Source of the DNA: VAXT01 sp035318925
GTDB taxonomy: Bacteria; Actinomycetota; Thermoleophilia; Gaiellales; Gaiellaceae
Assembly (NCBI GenBank): GCA_035318925.1
Contig: DATHDS010000009.1
Coordinates: 1 to 38,449, forward strand
Direction of reading: 5' to 3'
Length of the DNA stretch: 38,449 nt
Shown here: one piece after another, positions 8,589 to 15,043 of the stretch
Position numbering within the stretch: the stretch's first letter is position 1
Layout: every line of letters starts with the position of its first letter
Made by a program: the position numbers and the translations under genes
The notes under the pieces: generated by a model
Seen by the model: the letters and a program-made list of their open reading frames with translations, nothing else
What the model was told of the DNA's origin: nothing
Database searches by the model: none

Positions 8589-9943
8589 GGTTCGGTGTGC
8601 ACGCTAACGTCGGCGAGCCTCGGCAGGGCGCGGCGTACGTCCTCCTCGACCTCGCTCGCGAGCGCGTGCGCTTCGGCCAGCGGGCTCCCCGGATCGACGC
8701 CGAGGGTCAGGAACGCGACCAGCCCGTCGTCGGTCTGGAGGAACCGGAGCTCGCGCGGAGGCGACCCGGTTCGCTCCTGCACGATCCGCCGAACCGTGTG
8801 ATCGTCAGCCTGGACGTCGGCCTCCTCCGGTGCGCGGCCGGTGCCCGGCTCACGGAGCGGCTCCATATGGGTCTGGACGGAGATGACCTCGGGCACCGCG
8901 TCTGCGATCGCGCGCTCGACCTCCGAGGCGACGGTGTGCGCGTCCTCCAGCGTCAGCTCACCGGGAAGCTTCAGGTGCAGGGCGACCTGGAGCCCTCCCT
9001 CGACCGCGACGACGCGCAGGTTGTGCACCTCTCGCACGCGCGGGACGGTGAGCGCTGCGGCGTGCACGCGCTCGCGCAACGCCGCCTCGTCCGCCGTCGG
9101 CTCGACGTGGACGACGATGTCGCTCTCCGGCAGCGCGCTGTGGACTGCCGCCTCGACCGCATCAGCAGCCGCGTGGCCCTGCCCCACGCCCGCGTCGGGC
9201 GAGACTCCGATCACGACGTCGGCGAAGTGCTGCCCAGCCGCCTGGCGCATCCGCAGGCGTCGGAGCTGCACGCTCGGTTCGAGCCTGGCGATCGCCGCCC
9301 GCGCCGCCCGCTCGGCATCGGCGGGAACGCGGTCCATGAGCACGTCGACGTTCCGCTTCATGAGGCGCCCGGCGGCGATCAGCACGAGCAGCGCGACGAA
9401 CAGAGCGGAGGCGGCATCCCCCTGCGGCCACCCCGCCCGGGCGAGCAGAAGGCCCGCGAGCACAGCAGTCGAGCCCGCCATGTCGCTCCCGAAATGGAGC
9501 GCATTGGAGGCGAGCGCCGGGCTCTGGTAGCGGCGCGCCGCCCGCCGCGAGACCGTCGTCCGGCTCGCGTCGACGGCGATCACGACCAGCACGACGACGA
9601 TCGCGTACCACGTCGGGTTGACGGTCGACTTGGCGGAGCCGACGAGCACCGTCAACGAGCGGTAAGCGATGTAGAGGCTCGCGAGCACGAGAATCCCTGC
9701 CTCTGCGAGCGCAGCCAGATGCTCGGCCTTCCCGTGCCCGTACGGATGCCCCCGATCGGCCGGGCGGCCGGCAACCCCGACCGCAAACAGCGTCAGCAGT
9801 GCGGCAACGAGGTCGGTGCCGGAGTGAACCGCCTCGGAGATGAGCCCGAGGCTCCCTGTAGCAAGCCCGGTCCCGAGCTTGAGCGCAATGAGAACGCAGG
9901 CAGCGGCAACCGAAACAAGAGCAGTACGCCGCTGCGGAGTCAC
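8585..9943 (-). CDS. Cation diffusion facilitator with three C-terminal modules
   Basis: The N-terminal half (residues 1-200) is a CDF metal/H+ antiporter domain with about six helices. The paired metal-site motifs are visible as HSGTD (about 42-46) and HFGSD (about 151-155), plus the usual GHPYGHGKAEHLA loop. Such proteins export Zn, Fe, Mn or Co from the cytosol. Most carry one ZT-dimer cytosolic domain; this one has three tandem segments, ending in VVHVEP, VQTHMEP and VSVHTEP respectively, each of about 70-80 residues and clearly related. The GTG start at 9943 sits 7 nt behind TAGCCT. The end overlaps the fumarylacetoacetase-family gene by 4 bp, so the two are cotranscribed. The metal cannot be told from sequence. 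Confidence 0.85.
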   Translation of the reverse strand: MTPQRRTALVSVAAACVLIALKLGTGLATGSLGLISEAVHSGTDLVAALLTLFAVGVAGRPADRGHPYGHGKAEHLAALAEAGILVLASLYIAYRSLTVLVGSAKSTVNPTWYAIVVVLVVIAVDASRTTVSRRAARRYQSPALASNALHFGSDMAGSTAVLAGLLLARAGWPQGDAASALFVALLVLIAAGRLMKRNVDVLMDRVPADAERAARAAIARLEPSVQLRRLRMRQAAGQHFADVVIGVSPDAGVGQGHAAADAVEAAVHSALPESDIVVHVEPTADEAALRERVHAAALTVPRVREVHNLRVVAVEGGLQVALHLKLPGELTLEDAHTVASEVERAIADAVPEVISVQTHMEPLREPGTGRAPEEADVQADDHTVRRIVQERTGSPPRELRFLQTDDGLVAFLTLGVDPGSPLAEAHALASEVEEDVRRALPRLADVSVHTEP

Positions 9944-9950
9944 CCCCGGA

Positions 9951-9956
9951 AGGCTA
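9951..9956 (-). promoter_or_regulatory. -10 box of the CDF transporter gene, leaderless arrangement
   Basis: TAGCCT on the minus strand ends 7 nt before the GTG at 9943. No ribosome site lies between box and start. Confidence 0.45.
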
Positions 9957-10046
9957 CGAGGAAACGCAGGCCTGTGGCTCCAGCCTCACCGAGCGTGGCA
10001 TGGGCGGGCCGGTCGAGGCGTCGTTCCTCGGTTCCTGTGCTTTTGG

Positions 10047-10098
10047 TCGCGGAAAGTGCGAAGCACTTTGCGCGAGTCCCGTGCCCGTGGCCCGGGAC
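10047..10098 (-). terminator. Two tandem stem-loops after the small membrane gene
   Basis: Directly after the stop of the 42-residue gene (read leftward) come two hairpins. The first is 10076-10098: GTCCCG with CGGGAC plus an inner GCC/GGC. The second is 10047-10075: TCGCG and AAAGTGC pairing with GCACTTT and CGCGA, with one G-G mismatch and a GAA/TTC loop. No T-tract follows on the minus strand, so efficient intrinsic termination is uncertain; they may stabilise the 3' end instead. Confidence 0.4.
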
Positions 10099-10227
10099 CT
10101 AGTACCAGCGGCCTCGGCGGAATCCACCGAAGAGCAATCCGAGGATGACTAGGAGCAAGCCAAACCAGAAGTGGCCGACGATGATCAAGACGATTCCGAC
10201 GATGATGAGAACTGCGCCGATTCCCAC
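10099..10227 (-). CDS. 42-residue hydrophobic membrane protein
   Basis: This is a short gene: GTG at 10227, preceded by GAGAGGAGAA about 3 nt upstream, encoding a 42-residue protein. Apart from a basic, aromatic tail (FRRGRW and a final Tyr), it is almost all Ile, Leu, Val and Gly. It probably forms two short transmembrane segments around a central GHFWFG turn, a layout common in tiny bacterial inner-membrane proteins. It starts 14 nt after the hppD stop, so it is probably the second gene of an hppD operon, and two hairpins follow its stop. Function is unknown; the ribosome site and hydrophobic pattern support it as real. Confidence 0.65.
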   Translation of the reverse strand: MGIGAVLIIVGIVLIIVGHFWFGLLLVILGLLFGGFRRGRWY

Positions 10228-10241
10228 TGGTTCTCCTCTCG

Positions 10242-11342
10242 CTAGAGATTGCCCCGCAGGGCCTGTTCGCGTTCGATCGCTTCGAACAATGCCTTGAAAT
10301 TGCCTTCTCCAAACCCGCGGGAGCCGTGCCGCTCGATGACCTCGAAGAAGAGCGTCGGCCGGTCCTGGGCAGTCTTCGTGAAGATCTGGAGCAGGTAACC
10401 CTCCTCGTCGCGGTCGGCGAGGATGCCCAGTCGCTTCAGGTCGTCGTAGTCGGCGTCGATCTCGCCGACACGCTCCTCGAGGTCGTCGTAGTACGCGGTC
10501 GGGGTCTTCAGGAAGCGGAGACCGCGTTCCTCGAGCGCCTCGACGGTAGCGACGATGTCGTCGGTCGCCAGCGCGACGTGCTGAACGCCGGGGCCGCCGT
10601 AGAAGTCGAGGTACTCCTCGATCTGGCTCTTGCGCTTCCCCTCGGCCGGCTCGTTGATCGGGAACTTGATCTTGCCCTCGCCGTCCATCATCACCTTCGA
10701 CATGAGCGCCGAGTACTCGGTCGAGATCGCCTTGTCGGTGAAGTGGATGAGCTCGGTCATCCCGAACGAGCGCTCGTAGAACTCGACCCAGTGCTGCATG
10801 CGGCCGAGCTCGACGTTGCCGACGACGTGGTCGATCACCTGGAGCCCGATGCCCGTCGCGGGCGCACCGTTCTCGGTCACCGACCTGTACCCCGGCAGGT
10901 ACGGCCCCGCGTAGTCGTCGCGGTTGACGAAGGTGTGGATGTTCTCGCCGTAGGTCGCGATCGCAGCCAGCTCGACGCGCCCGTTCTCGTCCTCGACCCA
11001 GTGCGGCTCGACGACGCTTCTCGCCCCGCGCTGCACGGCCTGGCGGTAGGCCTCGGTCGCGCTCGGAACCGTGAGCGCAACGTCCTTGACCCCGTCGCCG
11101 TGTGAGCAGGCAAAGCGGGTGATCTCGCTGTCGGGGCGCAGGCCGCTCGTGAGGACGAGCCGGATGTCGTTCTGGTCCAGGACGTACGAGGCCCGGTCGC
11201 GCAACCCCGTCTCGGGGCCCGCATAGGCCGTCTGGGTGAACCCGAGCGCATGCTCGTAGTAGTAGGCGGACTGCTTCGCGTTGCCGACGTAGAGCTCCAG
11301 GTGGTCCCAGCCCTTGATCGGCATGAAGTCGGTCGAGCTCAT
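10242..11342 (-). CDS. hppD: 4-Hydroxyphenylpyruvate dioxygenase
   Basis: The enzyme converts 4-hydroxyphenylpyruvate to homogentisate with loss of CO2, the step before hmgA. The 366-residue protein is of normal length for the bacterial family and has two vicinal-oxygen-chelate domains. The Fe(II) ligands can be placed as the histidine of VIDHVVGNV (about residue 170), the histidine of GVQHVALAT (about 249) and the glutamate of LFFEVIERHG (about 330). The C-terminal RGFGEGNFKALFEAIE is a strong family signature. The ATG at 11342 lies 6 nt behind TAAGAT; that -10 overlaps the stop codon of the upstream MFS gene. A 42-residue membrane protein follows after 14 nt. Confidence 0.95.
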   Translation of the reverse strand: MSSTDFMPIKGWDHLELYVGNAKQSAYYYEHALGFTQTAYAGPETGLRDRASYVLDQNDIRLVLTSGLRPDSEITRFACSHGDGVKDVALTVPSATEAYRQAVQRGARSVVEPHWVEDENGRVELAAIATYGENIHTFVNRDDYAGPYLPGYRSVTENGAPATGIGLQVIDHVVGNVELGRMQHWVEFYERSFGMTELIHFTDKAISTEYSALMSKVMMDGEGKIKFPINEPAEGKRKSQIEEYLDFYGGPGVQHVALATDDIVATVEALEERGLRFLKTPTAYYDDLEERVGEIDADYDDLKRLGILADRDEEGYLLQIFTKTAQDRPTLFFEVIERHGSRGFGEGNFKALFEAIEREQALRGNL

Positions 11343-11348
11343 GCCGTG

Positions 11349-11354
11349 ATCTTA
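11349..11354 (-). promoter_or_regulatory. -10 box of hppD, inside the MFS stop region
   Basis: TAAGAT on the minus strand ends 6 nt before the hppD ATG. Its first three bases are also the TAA stop of the MFS gene, so hppD can be transcribed independently although it lies only 9 nt after that gene. Confidence 0.5.
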
Positions 11355-12899
11355 AGCCCTCTGGCTCGCTTCCTGGGTCACGACCTCCGGCTGGGCGGCC
11401 TCCGGCGTAGTCGCGCCGGGCATCTCGTCGAGCTCCTTCCGCAGCGGTACCTCCTCGAGCCAGAGCGCGACGATCACGAGGGTGACGAGGCAGAGCGCCG
11501 CGGCGGCCAGGAACGCGGGCTGGAGCGCGTGCGCGAGACCGTTGCGCAGGTCCGGGGGCAGCCGGTGGATGCTCTGACGGTGGATCTGCGCCGCCGCGGG
11601 CAGGCGCTGGTTCACGATTACGCCCATCAGGGTCACGCCGAGCGTCGCGCCGATCGAGCGGGCGAACTGGGTCAGCGCCGTCGCCGTCCCCATCTGCCGG
11701 ACGGAGACGACGTTCTGGACCGCAATCACGAACACCTGCATCATCAGCCCGAGCCCGACGCCGGCGATGACCATGTTCCTCGCCGCCTCGAGATTCGTCG
11801 TCGAGGCGTTCATGCGCGAGAGCAGGAAGAGCCCCGCGCCGAGGATCACCGGCCCGACGAGGGCGTTCGGGCGGTAGCGGCCGCTGTGCGAGACCCATTG
11901 CCCGGAGAGCGCACTGGCGATCACGGCTCCGAGGAAGAGCGGCGTCAGCACGGCGCCCGAGGAGGTCGCAGACGTGCCGATCACGCCCTGCACGAAGAGC
12001 GGCACGTAGGCGATCGTCCCGACCATCGCCATGGCCGAGAGCCCGATCGCGACCACGCCGGCCGCGACCGTGCGCGTCCTCAACAGGTCGTAGGGCAGGA
12101 TCGGCTCGGGCGCACGTCGCTCCACCCAGGCGAACACGGTGAGCAGGACGACTGCGGCGACCAGGGCGCCGACGACCTCGACGGAGGCCCATGGGTACTG
12201 CTGGCCGCCCCAGACGAGCCCCAGCAGCAGCGAGGTCGTCCCCCCCGCGAGCAGAGCCGCGCCGAGGTAGTCGACGGCGTGCTCGTGCCGAGGTGAGCGC
12301 TTCGGGATCGCGACGGCGATGACGGCCAGGGCGACGAGCCCGACCGGCACGTTGACGTAGAAAATCCAGCGCCAGCTCGCGTTGTCGACGATCAGCCCAC
12401 CGAGCGCCGGGCCGCCGATCGAGCCTGCAGCGAAGGTGGCTCCGATCAGGCCCTGGTAGCGGCCGCGCTCACGGGGCGGGACGATGACCGCGATCGTCGC
12501 CTGCGCGAGCGCGAAGAGCCCGCCGGCGCCGAGCCCCTGCACGACCCGGAAGGCGACGAGCTCGAGCATGCTCTGCGCGAGCCCGCAGAGGGCGGAGCCG
12601 AGCAGGAAGACCGGGATCGCGACCATGTAGAGCTGGCGGCGCCCGTAGATGTCGCCGAGCTTCCCGTAGAGCGGCACGGTGACCGTCATCGCGAGCACGT
12701 AGCCGGTGATCACCCAGGAGTAGTTCGTGAGGCCGCCGAGGTCGGAGACGATCCGCGGGAGGGCCGTGGCCACGATCGTCTGGTCGAGGCTCGCGAGCAG
12801 CAGTGCGAGCATCAGCGCCCCGTAGATGGCCAGGACGCGCCCGATCGTGAAGCGGTATCCGGGCGGCTTGTGGGCGAGACGAGCGCGCAGCGAGGCCAC
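11352..12899 (-). CDS. MFS drug exporter, DHA2 / EmrB-QacA family
   Basis: This 515-residue, about 14-helix transporter has the DHA2 signatures: LDQTIVATALPRIVSDLGG in the first helix (motif D1) and YGKLGDIYGRRQLY between helices 2 and 3 (motif A). An acidic/proline-rich cytosolic tail ends the protein. Relatives export drugs, dyes and other amphipathic compounds by proton antiport. The GTG start at 12899 is 6 nt behind TAGTCT. It lies between an EamA permease and hppD, all on the minus strand. Export of an aromatic pathway intermediate would be speculation from position alone. Confidence 0.9.
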   Translation of the reverse strand: MASLRARLAHKPPGYRFTIGRVLAIYGALMLALLLASLDQTIVATALPRIVSDLGGLTNYSWVITGYVLAMTVTVPLYGKLGDIYGRRQLYMVAIPVFLLGSALCGLAQSMLELVAFRVVQGLGAGGLFALAQATIAVIVPPRERGRYQGLIGATFAAGSIGGPALGGLIVDNASWRWIFYVNVPVGLVALAVIAVAIPKRSPRHEHAVDYLGAALLAGGTTSLLLGLVWGGQQYPWASVEVVGALVAAVVLLTVFAWVERRAPEPILPYDLLRTRTVAAGVVAIGLSAMAMVGTIAYVPLFVQGVIGTSATSSGAVLTPLFLGAVIASALSGQWVSHSGRYRPNALVGPVILGAGLFLLSRMNASTTNLEAARNMVIAGVGLGLMMQVFVIAVQNVVSVRQMGTATALTQFARSIGATLGVTLMGVIVNQRLPAAAQIHRQSIHRLPPDLRNGLAHALQPAFLAAAALCLVTLVIVALWLEEVPLRKELDEMPGATTPEAAQPEVVTQEASQRA

Positions 12900-12905
12900 G
12901 AGCCC

Positions 12906-12911
12906 AGACTA
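12906..12911 (-). promoter_or_regulatory. -10 box of the MFS gene, leaderless arrangement
   Basis: TAGTCT on the minus strand ends 6 nt before the GTG start at 12899, with no ribosome site between. Confidence 0.45.
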
Positions 12912-12931
12912 GCGGCGCGCGTTAGGCCGGC

Positions 12932-13810
12932 TCAGGGGGTGGCCGGCGGCCGCGCGAGAAGACGATGCCGGGCCGCGATCAGGAAGCCGCCCGCGAGCTC
13001 GAGCCGGGTCAGGCTCTCGTGCAGGAGGAGCAGCGCGATGACCGCAGCCAGGAAGGGCTGGAGGTTGGCGAACAGGGACGCGCGGGACGGGCCGACGCGG
13101 TCGATCGCCGAGAACCAGAGCAGGTTCGTGATCACGAGCGGGCCCAGGATCGCGTACACGAAGCTCACCCAGACGAGCCCGGAGAGATGGAAGCTCTGAT
13201 CCCCGAGCTGCGGCGCCGAGGCGGCGAGAAGCGCGACGCTGACGACGACGAGGAAGATCGCGCTCAGACGGAAGGGCGAATAGCGGCGCATGAGTGGGGC
13301 GAGGGCGACCGAGTAGGCACCCCAGGTCGCCGCCGCCAGGATGGCGAGCAGGTCGCCCCAGAGGTTCCCGGAGAGGCCCTTCCCGGAGCCAACCGTGACG
13401 AGCGTCACCCCGCCGAAAGAAAGCGCTGCCGCAATCCAGAAGCGCGGGCTCAGCCGCTCCATCCCGACGACCCGTGCGATCAGCGCGGTGAAGATCGGCA
13501 ACGTCCCGAAAAGCAGCGCCACGGTCGTCGCCGTCGTCAGGTCGACCGCGAAGACGAAGCCGATCTGGTTCAAGAACAGGAGCACGATCGCACCGGCAAC
13601 GAGCGGCAGGTCGCGCCGCTCGATCCGCAACGAGCGCTCGCGCGGCAGGACGATGGCGAGGAAGATCAGCGACGCTAACGAGTAGCGGATGCCCGAATAC
13701 GTGAGTGGCTCGAAGCCGTGGTCGAGGATGTACTTCGAGGCCGTGAAGTTGAGCGCCCACAGGCAGACGGTCGTCAGCAGCATCGCGTCTGCAACTGAGC
13801 CCCGGCGCAC
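12932..13810 (-). CDS. EamA / DMT-superfamily permease
   Basis: This 292-residue protein has about ten hydrophobic helices arranged as two similar EamA halves; the second half begins around residue 150 at ATWGAYSVALAPLMRR. The first helix reads LLTTVCLWALNFTASKYIL, with the Trp/Asn/Phe pattern typical of the drug/metabolite transporter family. Substrates in this family include amino acids, nucleosides and drugs; none can be assigned here. The GTG start at 13810 lies 7 nt behind TAGGGT, which is partly built from the end of the large palindromic repeat at 13821-13985. The MFS gene follows after 32 nt on the same strand. Confidence 0.85.
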   Translation of the reverse strand: MRRGSVADAMLLTTVCLWALNFTASKYILDHGFEPLTYSGIRYSLASLIFLAIVLPRERSLRIERRDLPLVAGAIVLLFLNQIGFVFAVDLTTATTVALLFGTLPIFTALIARVVGMERLSPRFWIAAALSFGGVTLVTVGSGKGLSGNLWGDLLAILAAATWGAYSVALAPLMRRYSPFRLSAIFLVVVSVALLAASAPQLGDQSFHLSGLVWVSFVYAILGPLVITNLLWFSAIDRVGPSRASLFANLQPFLAAVIALLLLHESLTRLELAGGFLIAARHRLLARPPATP

Positions 13811-13817
13811 GATCGCG

Positions 13818-13823
13818 ACCCTA
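13818..13823 (-). promoter_or_regulatory. -10 box of the EamA gene at the repeat edge
   Basis: TAGGGT on the minus strand ends 7 nt before the GTG at 13810. Bases 13821-13823 are also the outer end of the palindromic repeat, so that element touches this promoter. Confidence 0.45.
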
Positions 13824-13985
13824 GAGGGTTCGGCGCGATATGGCTGAGCCGCCGTGCCGCCCTGCTCGCCCCGATGCCGGGTCCTCAGTCGCCCCGATAG
13901 TGCGACTATCGGGGCTCCCTGCGTCCGCGGCCTCGGAACGAGCAGCGCACCCCGGCGACGAGCAACATCACGCCGAACCCTCTAG
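13821..13985. repeat. 165-bp palindromic repeat element, copy 1
   Basis: The element is a long imperfect palindrome. Its ends are a perfect 15-bp inverted repeat (13821-13835 with 13971-13985, CTAGAGGGTTCGGCG). Its centre is a perfect 10-bp stem, CCCCGATAGT and ACTATCGGGG, around a GCG loop (13892-13914). The arms between pair with mismatches and G-U pairs. A second copy at 16276-16441 matches the interior at roughly 90 percent but has different, still self-complementary, outer arms. It contains no transposase. It fits a non-autonomous palindromic (REP/MITE-like) element and occupies the space between two divergent promoters. Confidence 0.8.
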
Positions 13986-13989
13986 CGAT

Positions 13990-13995
13990 TAGCCT
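13990..13995 (+). promoter_or_regulatory. -10 box of the 92-residue gene
   Basis: TAGCCT ends 8 nt before the ATG at 14004 and begins 5 nt after the right end of the palindromic repeat. No ribosome site is present. Confidence 0.4.
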
Positions 13996-14003
13996 TCGCC
14001 CGA

Positions 14004-14282
14004 ATGGCCGAGCCGACCAGAGACGACGTCGACGCGATCGTTGGCCCTGCGACCCCGCACTTCGCGTACCAGCTTCGCGCCCGCGTCCTGGAGCTCGTCG
14101 AAGACCTGCCCGAGTCCCATGAGGTTCGCCGCTACGCGGAGGAGAAGGCCGAGCTCCTCGACCGTCTCGGCTTCGCGTCCTCGAAGGCCGAGGAAGGCCC
14201 GCGCGAGGCGCGCACGCGACCCGGCTGGGAGACGATCCCGAGCGCCGCGCCCGCCGACCAGCCGCTTCCTCGCAACGAATGA
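14004..14282 (+). CDS. Small hypothetical protein upstream of fabL
   Basis: This 92-residue soluble protein has a charged, helical N-terminal two-thirds (RARVLELVEDLPESHEVRRY, then AEEKAELLDRLGF) and a disordered-looking tail rich in Pro, Ala and Glu. I recognise no family. The ATG at 14004 sits 8 nt behind TAGCCT. Its stop overlaps the start of the reductase gene by 4 bp (ATGA), so the two are translationally coupled and may act together. It could be a small partner of the reductase, but nothing in the sequence shows this. Confidence 0.65.
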   Translation: MAEPTRDDVDAIVGPATPHFAYQLRARVLELVEDLPESHEVRRYAEEKAELLDRLGFASSKAEEGPREARTRPGWETIPSAAPADQPLPRNE

Positions 14283-15016
14283 GCTTCGAAGGCGCCACCG
14301 TGTTCGTCACGGGGGGCTCGCGGGGGATCGGCAAGGCGATCGCGCACCGCTTCGCCGATTTAGGCGCGGCTCGCGTGGGCATCGGCTACATGCGCAACGA
14401 CAAGGCCGCCGAGGAGACCGCGGAAGAGTTGCGGACCAAAGGCGCCGAGCCGGTGCTCGTCCGCGGCAACGTCTCCTCCGAACGCGTCGCCCGTGAGGTC
14501 GGCGAGCTCGGGCCCCTGCGTGCCCTCGTCCACAACGCGGCGACCGGGGTCATCCGACCGGCGCTCGAGACCGAGGACAAGCACTGGGACTGGACGCATC
14601 ACGCGAACGCGCGCGCGCTGCTCTCGCTCACACGCGCGGCTGTGCCGCAGATGCCAAACGGCTCCTCGATCGTCGCGATCTCGAGCCTGGGGTCGACGCG
14701 CGTGCTCGAGGATTACGTGCTCGTGGGCACCTCGAAGGCGGCGCTCGAGGCGCTCGTCCGCTATCTCGCCGTCGAGCTCGCGCCGCGGGGAATCCGCGTG
14801 AACGCCGTTTCGGGAGGCGTCGTCGACACGGCGGCGCTCGATCACTTCCCGAACAGGGAGCAGATGCTCGAGTGGGGCAAGAAGCGGACGCCCGCCGGGC
14901 GCCTCGTCGAGCCCGAGGACATCGCCCACGCGGTCGCGTTCCTCTGCTCACCCGAGGCGGACATGATCCGCGGCCACGTCCTGGTCGTCGACGGCGGCTT
15001 CTCGCTGCCGGCATGA
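14279..15016 (+). CDS. fabL: Enoyl-ACP reductase III-like SDR
   Basis: This 245-residue short-chain dehydrogenase has a Rossmann nucleotide site (TGGSRGIGKAIA, residues 11-22), NAATG at about 87, the catalytic Ser in ISSLGS and Y-x3-x3-K as YVLVGTSK. Several stretches recall Bacillus FabL rather than FabG: HWDWT, the long YxxVGTSKAALEALVRYLAV, NAVSGGVVDT with HFPNRE, and ADMIRGHVLVVDGG. FabL reduces the trans-2 double bond of enoyl-ACP with NADPH in the last step of fatty-acid elongation. Comparison is from memory, so a related SDR function remains possible. It is coupled to the small gene before it and followed 3 nt later by a 25-bp dyad. Confidence 0.75.
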   Translation: MSFEGATVFVTGGSRGIGKAIAHRFADLGAARVGIGYMRNDKAAEETAEELRTKGAEPVLVRGNVSSERVAREVGELGPLRALVHNAATGVIRPALETEDKHWDWTHHANARALLSLTRAAVPQMPNGSSIVAISSLGSTRVLEDYVLVGTSKAALEALVRYLAVELAPRGIRVNAVSGGVVDTAALDHFPNREQMLEWGKKRTPAGRLVEPEDIAHAVAFLCSPEADMIRGHVLVVDGGFSLPA

Positions 15017-15018
15017 GC

Positions 15019-15043
15019 ACTTTGCAACAGTCTGTTGCAAAGT
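15019..15043. repeat. 25-bp perfect palindrome, copy 1
   Basis: Two perfect 12-bp arms, ACTTTGCAACAG and CTGTTGCAAAGT, flank one central base. It can fold as a 10-bp stem with a 5-nt loop or serve as a dyad for a dimeric DNA-binding protein. It begins 3 nt after the fabL-like stop. A one-mismatch copy lies 18.5 kb away at 33525-33549, in another intergenic space. It is AT-richer than its surroundings. Confidence 0.75.

Noticed and set aside
10099..12192. Very long minus-strand open frame across hppD
   Set aside because: Only its last 42 codons are real (the small membrane gene); the rest is a high-GC shadow of hppD and the MFS gene with Arg/Ala/Pro-rich translation.
13821..13985. Palindromic repeat as a simple Rho-independent terminator
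   Set aside because: Copy 1 lies between divergent genes, where no transcript needs to end, and no T-run follows either copy.
13906..14382. Minus-strand frames ending in LLVAGVRCSFRGRGRREPR at two places
   Set aside because: The shared protein end is only the translation of the palindromic repeat; it shows the repeat, not a gene family.
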